Below, one piece after another: positions 26,824 through 35,538 of a DNA stretch of 64,000 nt (positions are counted from its first letter, which is position 1; the number at the start of each line of letters is the position of its first letter). The DNA is from Rhizobium sp. 18055 (GTDB lineage: Bacteria > Pseudomonadota > Alphaproteobacteria > Rhizobiales > Rhizobiaceae), in contig NZ_CACSKD010000013.1 in NCBI RefSeq assembly GCF_902706285.1, forward strand, positions 113,431-177,430, written 5' to 3'. A program made the translations under genes and the position numbers. The notes below the pieces were generated by a model that ran no database searches, had not been told where the DNA came from, and saw only the letters and a list, made by a program, of their open reading frames with translations.

Positions 26824-27348
26824 TCAACCCTTCATCTTCAGCGGCAGGCCTGCCGCGATAAAATACACATCCGCGACGTCAGCCGCGATCATCTGGTGCA
26901 GTCGGCCGGCGTGATCGCGAAAGTCCCGCGCCATGCGGTTCTCGGGCACGATGCCGAGGCCGACTTCATTGGAAACGATGACAAGCCGCGCTTTCGCCAG
27001 CGGCAGATAAGCGGCCAGAGCCGCAAATTCCGCCGCCACGTCGCGCTCCTCCATCATCAGGTTTGTGACCCACAGCGTCAGGCAATCGACCAGGATCGCC
27101 CGCCCCTCGCCATCATTGGCAGCAAGGCAGCCGACCAGATCGAGCGGCTCTTCATGGGTGGTCCAGAGATCGCCGCGATCGGCCTTGTGCTGGTCGATGC
27201 GATCCCGCATTTCCTCGTCCCAGGCCCGGCCGGTCGCGATATAGTGGCGATCGAACCCGCTGGCGATAACAATGTTTTCGGCAAAGCGCGACTTGCCGGA
27301 ACGAGCACCACCGAGAATCAGCGTCGAGGACGACATCGTCATCCGCAC
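26824..27348 (-). CDS. cobP: Adenosylcobinamide kinase/guanylyltransferase CobP
   Basis: 174 aa bifunctional enzyme (CobU type) of nucleotide-loop assembly. P-loop LILGGARSGKSRFAE; RAWDEEMRDRIDQHKADR and VSNEVGLGIVPENRMARDFRDHAGRLHQ are family signatures. The start is either 27348 or a second ATG four codons later. First gene downstream of the cobalamin riboswitch, so probably the head of cobP-cobW-cobN-cobO-EamA. Confidence 0.95.
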   Translation of the reverse strand: MRMTMSSSTLILGGARSGKSRFAENIVIASGFDRHYIATGRAWDEEMRDRIDQHKADRGDLWTTHEEPLDLVGCLAANDGEGRAILVDCLTLWVTNLMMEERDVAAEFAALAAYLPLAKARLVIVSNEVGLGIVPENRMARDFRDHAGRLHQMIAADVADVYFIAAGLPLKMKG

Positions 27349-27415
27349 AATGCTTCCGAGTGCGAGGCGCGCCCGCGATATCCACCCTCATTCCCGTGCC
27401 TGTCACGGCAATCCA

Positions 27416-27439
27416 CTGCGCCCAAGTCCTTGGGCGCAG
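27416..27439 (-). promoter_or_regulatory. Perfect 11-bp hairpin in cobP leader (expression platform candidate)
   Basis: ctgcgcccaag-tc-cttgggcgcag is an exact inverted repeat between the riboswitch aptamer and the cobP start. No T-run follows it on the minus strand, so it may act by an alternative fold or as a stability element rather than as a simple terminator. Confidence 0.45.
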
Positions 27440-27644
27440 GACACGCATCGAAACTGGCAAGGTCCTTCACCGCGCCGACGCGCGGTGGCTGGTTTCCTGT
27501 GAAAAGCACAGGAATGAGGGAACATGGGAAGGCCATAGTCCGCAACGCCAACACAGTCGGCACAAAAACGTCTCTGTCTGCCATGACAACCTCCGTGCTG
27601 GCATTGGGCGAAATGCCCAGGGTTGGGCTTTTCGCCCGGCACGA

Positions 27645-28006
27645 TTGGCAGGTCTCCTGGCTCGCGGGTCCCGGCTGCGATCAGGGCAAACCGAAAATCG
27701 GTCGCCCTGATCGCGCCAGCAGATCTTCCTCGCCTTCCCGGCTGCAATCATGAAAGAGCGGACGATTCGTAGATAAGGAGGCGTCCAACCCCGGTTGATC
27801 ATGCTTGCACTACCAGTGGCTTTTCCGCTGTCTTGTACGATCTGCTCGCCTGCACCACACAGGCAGCCAGCAAAGCGCACAAAACACCGGATGGAAGACC
27901 CTGACCGCTCTACAGTCGCGGGGTCGGCTGTGATGAAGGCGCCCTGGTTGGGTCCACCCCGTCACATTCCCTTTTCATCCGGAAGGCTTTAGGCAATCCG
28001 GAACCA
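27645..28006 (-). ncRNA. Cobalamin (AdoCbl-type) riboswitch upstream of cobP
   Basis: Read on the minus strand the aptamer starts with ggttccggattgcc at 28006, then gccttccggatgaaaagggaa, the cccgcgactgta and gccactgg core pieces, ccgggaaggcga, and ends in the B12 box agccaggagacctgcc at about 27660-27647. These are the conserved parts of cobalamin riboswitches. The whole spans about 362 bases, longer than the usual roughly 200, because of an insertion between the gactgta and gccactgg segments. It should turn down the cobP operon when cobalamin is plentiful. Confidence 0.93.
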
Positions 28007-28272
28007 TTCGTTATGTCATGATGGTTAGGCAAGCACGGCCGCGAAGTCAATCGGCTTGGCCAGTCGCGCAATCGCGCGAAAACGACATGTACGCTCACTC
28101 AAGACGACAATCTCTACCAGATTTATCGTCTTTTATCAGACACTTATGTCATAAAAACTTGTTGCACTTGCCGGCCTTTTGCCGCATTTGAGCGCCAAGC
28201 GGATCAGCACCGCTGATATCCCCGCCACCACCGACCCTTGAACGGGCTGTTGCCCGCCTAGTTTCCCTTATC
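28007..28272. other. Divergent region upstream of riboswitch and ClC channel gene
   Basis: 266 bases without a gene. It should contain the promoter of the cobP transcript (minus) and that of the channel gene (plus). AT-rich segment at 28100-28165 (tttatcgtcttttatcagacacttatgtcataaaaac) is the best promoter candidate; hexamers are not assigned. Confidence 0.35.
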
Positions 28273-30063
28273 ATGCTCCTGAAAATAAAACTCCGCCGCC
28301 TCGGCCCGCTTCACACTTTGTTGGATGCCGGGCGCATGCGTGCGCTCCTGCGCCGCAGCGAATTGGGCATGGTCCTTGCGGGTGCGCTGATCGGCGTCAC
28401 CTCGGGCCTCGCCGTCACCGGCATGAGCCTGATCTCGCGCGAGATGCACTCCCTGATCTTCGGGATCAGCGAGGTCGAGCGCCTGAGTTCGTCGCAGATC
28501 GAAAACAAGTTCCTGTTGCTGGCGGCCCCGGTCTGCGGCGGCATTCTGCTCGGCCTGCTGATGTTCATCCTGGCGAAGACCCGCAAAAAGCCGATGGTCG
28601 ACCCGATCGAGGCAAACGCGCTGCACGGTGGCCGCCTGTCGCTGACCGACAGCATCATCGTCGCCATACAGAACCTGATTTCCAACGGCTTCGGCGCCTC
28701 GGTCGGGCTCGAGGCCGGCTATACGCAGCTGGCATCGGGCATTGCCTCGAAGCTCGGCTTCAAGCTGCAGCTGCGCCGCTCGGACCTGCGCGTGCTCGTC
28801 GGCTGCGGCGCGGCTGGCGCAATCGCAGCCGCCTTCAACGCGCCGCTGACCGGCGCTTTCTACGCTTTCGAGCTGATCATCGGCACCTACACGATCGTCT
28901 CGCTGACGCCCGTCGTCGTCTCGGCCCTGATCTCCACCCTGGTCGCCCGGCTGCTCGCCGGCAGCGATTTCATCATCGATGTCGGCGATTTCGGCACCGT
29001 CATGCCGGCAGATTACGTGCCGGCAATCCTGCTCGGCGCCTTTTGCGCTGGCATCGGCATCCTGATCATGCAGGGCGTCGCCTTTATCGAGGAACTGGCA
29101 CGCCGCAGCTCCATCCCCTTGCCGCTGCGCCCGGCGCTCGGCGGCATCGTCGTCGGCCTGCTGGCGCTGATCACGCCGCAGGTGCTGTCGGCCGGCCACG
29201 GTGCCCTGCATCTCAATCTCGACCGCGAAGTCGCAATCCCGGTGCTGGTCGGCCTGTTCCTGCTGAAATCCTTCGCATCGGCCATCTCCATCGGCTCCGG
29301 TTTTCGCGGCGGTCTCTTTTTCGCGTCGCTGTTCATGGGGGCGCTGCTCGGAAAATTCTTCGCCTACTCCGCCCCCTATTTCGCCCACGCAACGCTCACA
29401 CCGATCATCTACGCCGTCGTCGGCATGAGCTCGCTGGCAGTCGCCGTCATCGGTGGCCCGCTGACGATGACCTTCCTGGCGCTTGAGATCACCGGCGACT
29501 TCCCGATCACAGCCCTGGTGCTGGCGGCCGTCATCACCTCGTCGCTGGTCGTGCGCAGCACATTCGGCTACTCCTTCGCCACCTGGCGCTTCCACCTGCG
29601 CGGCGAGAGTATCCGCAGCGCCCACGATGTCGGCTGGATCCGCAATCTGACGGTCGACAAGCTGATGCGTGCCGACGTCAAGACGGCGAAAACGGGCATC
29701 ACCATCGGAGAATTCAAGGAGAAATTCCCGATCGGCTCGGCGCAGCGCGTCATCCTCGTCGAAGAGAGCGGCAAATATGCCGGTCTCGTGCTGGTCCCCG
29801 ATATCTACGCAAATCTCACCGACACCGGCGACGAGGGCCAGGGCCTCGACGAGTTCGTGCGCTACCGCAACGACTTCCTGCAGCCACAGATGAACGCCAA
29901 GCAGGCCGCCGCGATCTTCGACAAGACAGAAAGCGAAGCGCTCGCCGTCGTCAACAATCTGGTCGAGCGCACCGTGGTCGGCCAGCTCAGCGAAGCCCAC
30001 ACGCTGCGCCGCTACAGCGAAGAACTGGACCGCCGCAGGCGCGAGGTCTCGGGCGAGATCTAG
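28273..30063 (+). CDS. ClC-family chloride channel/antiporter with C-terminal CBS region
   Basis: 596 aa integral membrane protein. ClC signature pieces: SNGFGASVGLEAGYTQ (the G-x-E-G-P-type selectivity region), GAAGAIAAAFNAPLTGAFYAFE, and SGFRGGLFFASLFMGALLG. Residues from about 455 on form a soluble CBS-type regulatory part (LTVDKLMRADVKTAKTGITI). The position corresponding to the gating glutamate is Glu (VGLEAGY), as in H+/Cl- exchangers. Its stop overlaps that of cobQ on the other strand. Confidence 0.9.
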   Translation: MLLKIKLRRLGPLHTLLDAGRMRALLRRSELGMVLAGALIGVTSGLAVTGMSLISREMHSLIFGISEVERLSSSQIENKFLLLAAPVCGGILLGLLMFILAKTRKKPMVDPIEANALHGGRLSLTDSIIVAIQNLISNGFGASVGLEAGYTQLASGIASKLGFKLQLRRSDLRVLVGCGAAGAIAAAFNAPLTGAFYAFELIIGTYTIVSLTPVVVSALISTLVARLLAGSDFIIDVGDFGTVMPADYVPAILLGAFCAGIGILIMQGVAFIEELARRSSIPLPLRPALGGIVVGLLALITPQVLSAGHGALHLNLDREVAIPVLVGLFLLKSFASAISIGSGFRGGLFFASLFMGALLGKFFAYSAPYFAHATLTPIIYAVVGMSSLAVAVIGGPLTMTFLALEITGDFPITALVLAAVITSSLVVRSTFGYSFATWRFHLRGESIRSAHDVGWIRNLTVDKLMRADVKTAKTGITIGEFKEKFPIGSAQRVILVEESGKYAGLVLVPDIYANLTDTGDEGQGLDEFVRYRNDFLQPQMNAKQAAAIFDKTESEALAVVNNLVERTVVGQLSEAHTLRRYSEELDRRRREVSGEI

Positions 30064-31514
30064 CCCAGCAGGCTGTCGAGCCAGCCTTTGTCGAGACAGG
30101 TCTCAAGATCGGCGGCAACCTCATCGAGCGCCGCCTCGACGCCAGCCCGGTAGTTGCGGCTTTCGCCCACCAGTCCGAAACCCCGCAGCAGCCGCGAGCG
30201 GTAGCCGTCGCTCGAAAACAGCCCGTGCAGATAGGTCCCCATGATACGCCCGTCGCCCGACATGGCGCCATCAGGTGTGCCATCGACGATCGCGAACGGC
30301 CGCCCGCAATCAGCACCCTCGGTGATGCCGAGGTGGATCTGGTAGCCTGACAATGCATCGCCGTGGTTTACTGACGTCGCCGTGCTGTTGCGCACCGTTT
30401 TCTCGGCGTCCATGACGGTGGTAATGTCGAGCAGCCCGAGCCCCTCGGTCTCAAGCACGCTGCCCTCGATGCCGAGCGGATCGCGCACCGTCCGCCCCAG
30501 CATCTGATAGCCGCCGCAAATGCCGATCACCCACCCGCCGCGCCGGACATGCGACGCCAGATCGGCATCCCAGCCCTGAGCCCGCAGATCGGCGAGATCG
30601 GCGATCGTCGATTTGGAACCCGGCAGGATCACCAGCTGCGCATCAACGGGCAATGGCTCGCCAGATCGAACAAAAACCAGTTCGACATCCGGCTCTGCAA
30701 GCAACGGATCGAGATCGTCGAAATTCGCAATCCGCGGCAGCACCGGCACGGCGATCTTCAGCGCCCCCGCCTGCCCGCGCGCCAACCGCTCCAATGCCAC
30801 CGAATCCTCGGCCGGCAGGCACCCAGCCGCTTTCAGCCACGGCACCACACCGAAGCATGGCCAGCCGGTAAAGCGCTCGACGGCAGCAATACCGTCGTCG
30901 AACAGCGACACGTCGCCACGGAACTTGTTGATGATATAGCCTGAAATCACCGCCCGGTCTTCGGCCGAAAGAATGGTATGCGTGCCGACAAGCGACGCGA
31001 TGACGCCGCCGCGATCGATGTCGCCGACCAGCACCACCGGCACGTCGGCACGCGTCGCAAACCCCATATTGGCGATATCGCCGGGCCTGAGATTGATCTC
31101 GGCCGGAGACCCCGCCCCCTCGACGATGACGAGATCGGCGCCCTTCGAGACCTCGGAAAAGCTCTGGAGCACATAGCCGAGCAATTGCGGCTTCAGCCGC
31201 TGGTAGTCGCGCCCCTTGGCCTGCCCCCATACCTTGCCCTGGACAATGATCTGGCTGCCGACATCCGACTGCGGCTTTAGCAGCACCGGGTTCATGTGCA
31301 CGGACGATGGCACCCTTGCCGCCATCGACTGCAGCCATTGCGCCCGGCCGATCTCGCCGCCATCGTCGGCAACGGCCGCGTTGTTCGACATGTTCTGCGG
31401 TTTGAAGGGACGCACGGAGATGCCGCGATTGGCCGCCAGCCGGCAAAGCCCCGCCACCAGCACTGTCTTGCCGACATCGGAGCCTGTTCCTTGCAGCATG
31501 ATGGCTTTGGTCAT
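30060..31514 (-). CDS. cobQ: Cobyric acid synthase CobQ
   Basis: 484 aa glutamine-dependent amidase that amidates adenosylcobyrinic acid a,c-diamide at four positions. N-terminal LQGTGSDVGKTVLVAGLCRLA and FKPQNMSNNAAV; C-terminal amidotransferase with nucleophile Cys in GICGGYQMLGR. ATG 31514 gives the family N-terminus (MTKAIMLQG). It is separate from the riboswitch operon and has its own structured leader. Confidence 0.96.
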   Translation of the reverse strand: MTKAIMLQGTGSDVGKTVLVAGLCRLAANRGISVRPFKPQNMSNNAAVADDGGEIGRAQWLQSMAARVPSSVHMNPVLLKPQSDVGSQIIVQGKVWGQAKGRDYQRLKPQLLGYVLQSFSEVSKGADLVIVEGAGSPAEINLRPGDIANMGFATRADVPVVLVGDIDRGGVIASLVGTHTILSAEDRAVISGYIINKFRGDVSLFDDGIAAVERFTGWPCFGVVPWLKAAGCLPAEDSVALERLARGQAGALKIAVPVLPRIANFDDLDPLLAEPDVELVFVRSGEPLPVDAQLVILPGSKSTIADLADLRAQGWDADLASHVRRGGWVIGICGGYQMLGRTVRDPLGIEGSVLETEGLGLLDITTVMDAEKTVRNSTATSVNHGDALSGYQIHLGITEGADCGRPFAIVDGTPDGAMSGDGRIMGTYLHGLFSSDGYRSRLLRGFGLVGESRNYRAGVEAALDEVAADLETCLDKGWLDSLLG

Positions 31515-31955
31515 TGGCGCAGCACTCCGGGAAACTGGCAAGGACGTACAACGGCGTTTCCGCCCCGGTCAATCACCCCCGCGATCACAGCCGCCACAAA
31601 TGCGAAAGCCGCGCCGACCCGAAGGTCGCGCGGCTTGCCGAAATACGCTGGCGCCTGGCCCATACACGGCAAGGCTCACTTTCTCCGGGACGCAATACCT
31701 GATCCGGAGAAGCAGCGGTTGTCCCCCGCCACGCAGCCATTCTTAGCGGCACATTCTTACCGGATGGTTAGTGAGCACTTAACCAAAGATAAATTTCGGC
31801 ACTTTTGGAAATTTTGTTTCGGCAACGGTCCAGGCACTTCATGGCACGTCGATATGGCGGCGGCACCAACGCAGGTTTTCCATCGACGGCGCATCGACTA
31901 TAAGGCGTCGAATGCGACTCGCAGCCAATGCCGACAAACGACATGGAGTATCCTG
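31515..31955 (-). promoter_or_regulatory. Structured leader upstream of cobQ, and divergent promoter region
   Basis: 441-base gap. On the minus strand toward cobQ it has a hairpin at 31680-31714 (cttctccgg.../...ccggagaaag) and a strong one at 31606-31635 (aagccgcgc-gacc-ttcg-ggtc-ggcgcggctt with one bulge), the latter followed by tcgcattt, so terminator-like. No B12 box (aggagacctgcc type) is present. Function unknown; it could be an attenuator or a rhizobial intergenic palindromic element. Confidence 0.45.
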
Positions 31956-32303
31956 ATGACCTCAGCCCCGTTTCCCGATCCTGAAACGATCGCCACGAAA
32001 CTGTCTTCGCTTGGTGATCAGGACCAGGCCTACGTCAAGCTGCTGCTGGAAAACCCCAAGCAGGACGACAGCCTGATCGATGGGCTACATCGCCATCTGC
32101 ACAACGCGTCGCGCGCGCCGTTCCTCAATTCGCTGAAACTCGAAAATCTTGGAAAATGGATCGGAGACGCAGCGCCGCCACGTCTCCAGATCCGTTTGAT
32201 GGAGGCCTCGAAGTCGAGCCAGCATCCCGCCTATATCGCCTTTCGCAAAGGCCTGACAGCATCCGGTGGTCTGGATAAAGCCTATCCACCGGCTCAAATC
32301 TAA
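31956..32303 (+). CDS. Hypothetical protein, 115 aa
   Basis: Small acidic-to-neutral soluble protein with no signal peptide or membrane segment, beginning MTSAPFPDPETIATKLSSLG and ending in KAYPPAQI. A ggag site 9 bases upstream supports ATG 31956. I do not recognise a family. Mostly helical by appearance. Confidence 0.6.
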   Translation: MTSAPFPDPETIATKLSSLGDQDQAYVKLLLENPKQDDSLIDGLHRHLHNASRAPFLNSLKLENLGKWIGDAAPPRLQIRLMEASKSSQHPAYIAFRKGLTASGGLDKAYPPAQI

Positions 32304-32315
32304 CGGCCTTCGCGT

Positions 32316-32471
32316 TTAGCGCTTGGCCGCGTGGTCGACCGTACGACCGGCGTCCTGCGTAGCGTTGACGGTGTTCGCCGCATCGCGGCCGACACCACGG
32401 ATGGTATTGGCGCAGGAGGCCAGTGAAAACATAAGCATGATGGCAGCACCAATTTTAACCGTGGTCGTCAT
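32316..32471 (-). CDS. Entericidin-like small lipoprotein
   Basis: 51 aa. An N-terminal lipoprotein signal (MTTTVKIGAAIMLMFSLASC, lipobox LASC with the modified Cys at 20) is followed by NTIRGVGRDAANTVNATQDAGRTV, the short amphipathic repeat of the EcnA/EcnB family. It should be an outer-membrane-attached lipoprotein. Convergent with the hypothetical gene to its left. Confidence 0.85.
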   Translation of the reverse strand: MTTTVKIGAAIMLMFSLASCANTIRGVGRDAANTVNATQDAGRTVDHAAKR

Positions 32472-32622
32472 TATGGGAAATCCCTTGTTTGAAATCGCTC
32501 TTCGCAGGCAGTCGCGTGACTGCTGCGCGCTGATAACGCACTGAACCCAAAAAGGTTTCACAGGAATTTCATTTTTGACGAGATGGCATTTCCGCATCTC
32601 GATGACGACAGGCAAATGGCCG

Positions 32623-33522
32623 TCAGGCGGCCAGCGCCTTGGCTTTTTCGCTGAAGGCAAGCCGGATGCTCTCGGCAACCGTCTGCATCGGCGGCGTCAG
32701 CTGTGAGACCGTCAGCAGGCGAATGTCGAAAGAGCCAAGCTCGGGAAGACCTTCCTGCGCGCCGAGGATGACCATGTCATCACCGACATAAGACCGCGGC
32801 AATGGCGCGATGGCCAGATCCGACACCACAGCGGCGCGCTGGGCCATCGTGTGACCGCTGAGGAACGCCACCCGGAAATCACGCTTCATCCGTTCCAACT
32901 GCGCCAGTGCCTCAAGCCGCCAGATGCAGCCCTCTTCCCATATCGAGATCGGCAGCGGCTCGCGCCGATGCGCCGTGCCACACTTCGCCCCCGCCCAGAC
33001 CAGCCTCTCGCGATAGACGATCTCGCCATCGGTGGGCAGCGGACGCGTGGCGCAGTTGATCAACGCCAGATCGAGCCGCTGCTCTTCCATCCGCTTTCTG
33101 ATCCCCATGCTCATGTCGATGGTCACATCGACCATGATCCCCGGAAAGCTCTCGCTGAAGCTCTTGAGGATGGAAGGCAGCACCCGCTCGCCGATATCCT
33201 CAGGCGCACCGAGGCGAACGACGCCGCTGAGCTCGGGCATGATGAAACGTGACACCGCTTCGTTTGACAGAGCGAGCATGTTGCGCGCGTAGGAGAGCAG
33301 CGTTTCGCCATGCTGGGTCAGCGATACGGAGCGGGCATCGCGCAGAAACAACGTGGTACCAAGCTGTTCCTCCAGCTTCTTGATCTGCATCGAGACCGCC
33401 GACGGCGTGCGGAAAACCGCTTCGGCAGCAGTCGAAAAATTGCCCGTTTCGGCAATCGCCACGAAGGTCCGCAGAACATCGTTGTCGAGCAGCGGAATGG
33501 GACGGCGAAGCGGAGTTGTCAT
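32623..33522 (-). CDS. LysR-family transcriptional regulator
   Basis: 299 aa. N-terminal winged HTH (LLDNDVLRTFVAIAETGNFSTAAEAVFRTPSAVSMQIKKLEEQLG) and a C-terminal ligand-binding domain (VRLGAPEDIGERVLPSILKSF). It resembles LrhA-type LysR proteins that sit beside DUF1127 genes in rhizobia. ATG 33522 chosen; a longer frame has an unrelated N-terminus. Divergent from two DUF1127-like genes, which are its likely targets. Confidence 0.9.
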   Translation of the reverse strand: MTTPLRRPIPLLDNDVLRTFVAIAETGNFSTAAEAVFRTPSAVSMQIKKLEEQLGTTLFLRDARSVSLTQHGETLLSYARNMLALSNEAVSRFIMPELSGVVRLGAPEDIGERVLPSILKSFSESFPGIMVDVTIDMSMGIRKRMEEQRLDLALINCATRPLPTDGEIVYRERLVWAGAKCGTAHRREPLPISIWEEGCIWRLEALAQLERMKRDFRVAFLSGHTMAQRAAVVSDLAIAPLPRSYVGDDMVILGAQEGLPELGSFDIRLLTVSQLTPPMQTVAESIRLAFSEKAKALAA

Positions 33523-33637
33523 CGTCTCATCTTTCAATTTTTCTGATACATAACACCATATCATTTTGTTTGTCTGAAAGTCAACGTGAGCGCAATCTGG
33601 TCAGCATCAGAGCAATTCGATGAATGGAGACGGGCAG

Positions 33638-33892
33638 ATGACCATTGAAACACTCATGAAAGGCCTGCGCGCATTCATCGACCGTCGCCGTATTCTGGCA
33701 ACGAGGCGATTGGCCATGGATCAGATTGCGAGGCAGCCCGAGCACCTCGCCGCAGACCTGAACATCCCCGCGCTGGGTGCCCGTCCGGGCATCACCATCG
33801 TCATCATCAGTGCGATCGGCTGCCCTATCCGACACATCAGCCAATCATTCAAAAACATTGATGATATCCATAAACTCTATTCGTTTGATTGA
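33638..33892 (+). CDS. Small DUF1127-like protein (diverged)
   Basis: 84 aa from ATG 33638 (ggagacgggcag upstream; an ATG six codons earlier is possible). The central LRAFIDRRRILATRRLAMDQIARQPEHLAADLNI resembles the arginine-rich DUF1127 helix pair ending in HLLADIG. The C-terminus is unlike the family. It is the first gene divergent from the LysR regulator. Confidence 0.55.
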   Translation: MTIETLMKGLRAFIDRRRILATRRLAMDQIARQPEHLAADLNIPALGARPGITIVIISAIGCPIRHISQSFKNIDDIHKLYSFD

Positions 33893-33970
33893 TGGGCCGC
33901 ATCGGACCATATCAGGAACAACGAATTCACAACCGGAAGCAGTCGGTCGATACGAGAAAAGGACATCGAG

Positions 33971-34171
33971 ATGACCACGATCAGCTACAGAGATACCAAG
34001 CTATCCCATTCAGGCGAACACTATCCGTCGCTTTCCGCCTATGCCCGCAAGCTTACCCGCGCATGGCATCAGTGGCAGGCAGCCCGCGAAATCGAGTCCA
34101 TGCCGATCGACATGCGCAAGGATTTCGGCTGGCCATCCGCAGACAATGTAGACGAACACAAGGCCATGTAA
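33971..34171 (+). CDS. DUF1127 family small protein
   Basis: 66 aa with the DUF1127 pattern: LTRAWHQWQAAREIESMPIDMRKDFGWPS, where other members have short Trp/Arg-rich helices and a final D-[IF]-G. Preceded by a gacatcgag site. Members of this family help control RNA and phosphate or carbon metabolism in Agrobacterium; a specific role is not evident. A hairpin terminator follows. Confidence 0.8.
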   Translation: MTTISYRDTKLSHSGEHYPSLSAYARKLTRAWHQWQAAREIESMPIDMRKDFGWPSADNVDEHKAM

Positions 34172-34195
34172 TGGATGCGACATACCTCCCCGCCT

Positions 34196-34240
34196 GAAAG
34201 CGGCGCCTGCTTGCCGGCAGCGCCGCTTTCGTCGTTTTAG
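34196..34240 (+). terminator. Intrinsic terminator after the DUF1127 gene
   Basis: Perfect 11-bp stem gaaagcggcgc / gcgccgctttc (34196-34206 and 34220-34230) with the tail gtcgtttta. Confidence 0.85.
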
Positions 34241-34464
34241 GCCGGACCAAATTTAATCTTGAATATCAGGAACATGTATTTTCGAGTGGTGTCTCCGCGG
34301 ACATTTGTTCTTGGCGCCAGCCAATTGACCGAGATCAATTATAACAATGTCGCAATTTTGCTCTTTGCGGCCGCATTTTTCCATGAGAATGTCGCTTTCG
34401 GACTATCTATGCGGCGCAATCCAAGCACCAATAGCGCATTGGCCCTCCATCACGGATTTGTCTC
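34241..34464. other. Upstream region of GlxA-type regulator gene
   Basis: 224 bases after the terminator with AT-rich stretches (caattataacaatgtcgcaattttg). It probably holds the promoter of the next gene. No gene recognised. Confidence 0.3.
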
Positions 34465-35484
34465 ATGAACAAGATGTCGCATAAGAAACGCTCTATCGTC
34501 TTTTTCATGGTTCCGCAGTTTACCATGCTGCCGTTTTCGGCAGCGATCGACACGCTGCGCATCGCCAACCGCATGCTGGGTTACCAGGCCTACACATGGC
34601 GCCTGGCATCCGTCGATGGCGAAAAGGTCCATTCCTCTTGCGATATCGGCATCGAGGCCAACAGCTCGCTGGCCGATGAACGTCGCAATCTCGGCGGTGA
34701 AAATCGCCCGAGCATGGTGCTGGTCTGTTCGGGCATCGACGTCGAGGAATTCAACAACAAATCGGTCAATGCGTGGTTGCGCGAATCCTACAATCGCGGC
34801 GTCGCCGTCGGCAGTCTCTGTACGGGCGCACATGTGCTTGCCCAGGCCGGTCTCCTGAACGGCAAGCGCTGTGCGATCCACTGGGAAAACCTGCCGGGCT
34901 TCTCTGAAGCCTTCCCGCAGGCGGAGGTCTATGCCGATCTCTACGAAGTGGACAGCAATCTCTACACCTGCGCCGGTGGCACGGCCTCGCTCGACATGAT
35001 GCTCAATCTGATTGGCGAGGATTTTGGCGAAACGCTGGTCAATCGCGTCTGCGAACAGCATCTGACCGACCGCGTCCGCAGCCCGCATGACCGCCAGCGC
35101 CTGCCGCTGCGCGCGCGCCTCGGCGTCCAGAACGGCAAGGTGCTGTCGATCATCGAACTGATGGAAGGCAATCTGGCCGAACCGCTGTCGCTGCTCGAAA
35201 TCGCCGATGGCGCCGGCCTGTCGCGGCGCCAGATCGAACGCCTTTTCCGCCAGGAAATGGGCCGCTCGCCGGCCCGCTACTATCTCGAGATCAGGCTCGA
35301 CCGCGCTCGCCACCTGCTGGTGCAGTCATCCATGCCGGTCGTCGAGGTCGCCGTTGCCTGCGGTTTCGTCTCCGCATCGCATTTTTCCAAGTGTTATCGC
35401 GAACTTTACCACCGCTCGCCCCAGCAGGAGCGTGCGGAGCGCAAGATGACGATGGCAACAGCGCGCCAGGCAATCGCCGCCTGA
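34465..35484 (+). CDS. GlxA-family AraC-type transcriptional regulator
   Basis: 339 aa: an N-terminal class I glutamine amidotransferase-like (DJ-1/PfpI) sensor domain, residues about 10-190 (FFMVPQFTMLPFSAAIDTLRIANR, then GVAVGSLCTGAHVLAQAGLLNGK), and a C-terminal AraC helix-turn-helix, residues about 230-325 (LSLLEIADGAGLSRRQIERLFRQEMGRSPARYYLEIRLDRARHLL). Related regulators (GbdR, CdhR, ArgR) control use of betaines, carnitine or arginine. The target here is unknown. Confidence 0.9.
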   Translation: MNKMSHKKRSIVFFMVPQFTMLPFSAAIDTLRIANRMLGYQAYTWRLASVDGEKVHSSCDIGIEANSSLADERRNLGGENRPSMVLVCSGIDVEEFNNKSVNAWLRESYNRGVAVGSLCTGAHVLAQAGLLNGKRCAIHWENLPGFSEAFPQAEVYADLYEVDSNLYTCAGGTASLDMMLNLIGEDFGETLVNRVCEQHLTDRVRSPHDRQRLPLRARLGVQNGKVLSIIELMEGNLAEPLSLLEIADGAGLSRRQIERLFRQEMGRSPARYYLEIRLDRARHLLVQSSMPVVEVAVACGFVSASHFSKCYRELYHRSPQQERAERKMTMATARQAIAA

Positions 35485-35538
35485 CCGTTGGTGGCGGTTA
35501 TCTTGCCGCCCCTCGATTGCCTCAGCCCGGCATAGCGG

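Noticed and set aside
24404..26914. 836-codon plus-strand open frame opposite cobN and cobW
   Set aside because: It spans two well-supported minus-strand genes and has antisense-type composition.
28258..30000. 580-codon minus-strand frame opposite the ClC channel gene
   Set aside because: The plus strand encodes a clear ClC protein; the opposite frame is Gln/Asp/Arg-rich without motifs.
31515..31742. Second cobalamin riboswitch upstream of cobQ
   Set aside because: The B12 box and ggttccg start are absent, so only an unidentified structured leader is reported.
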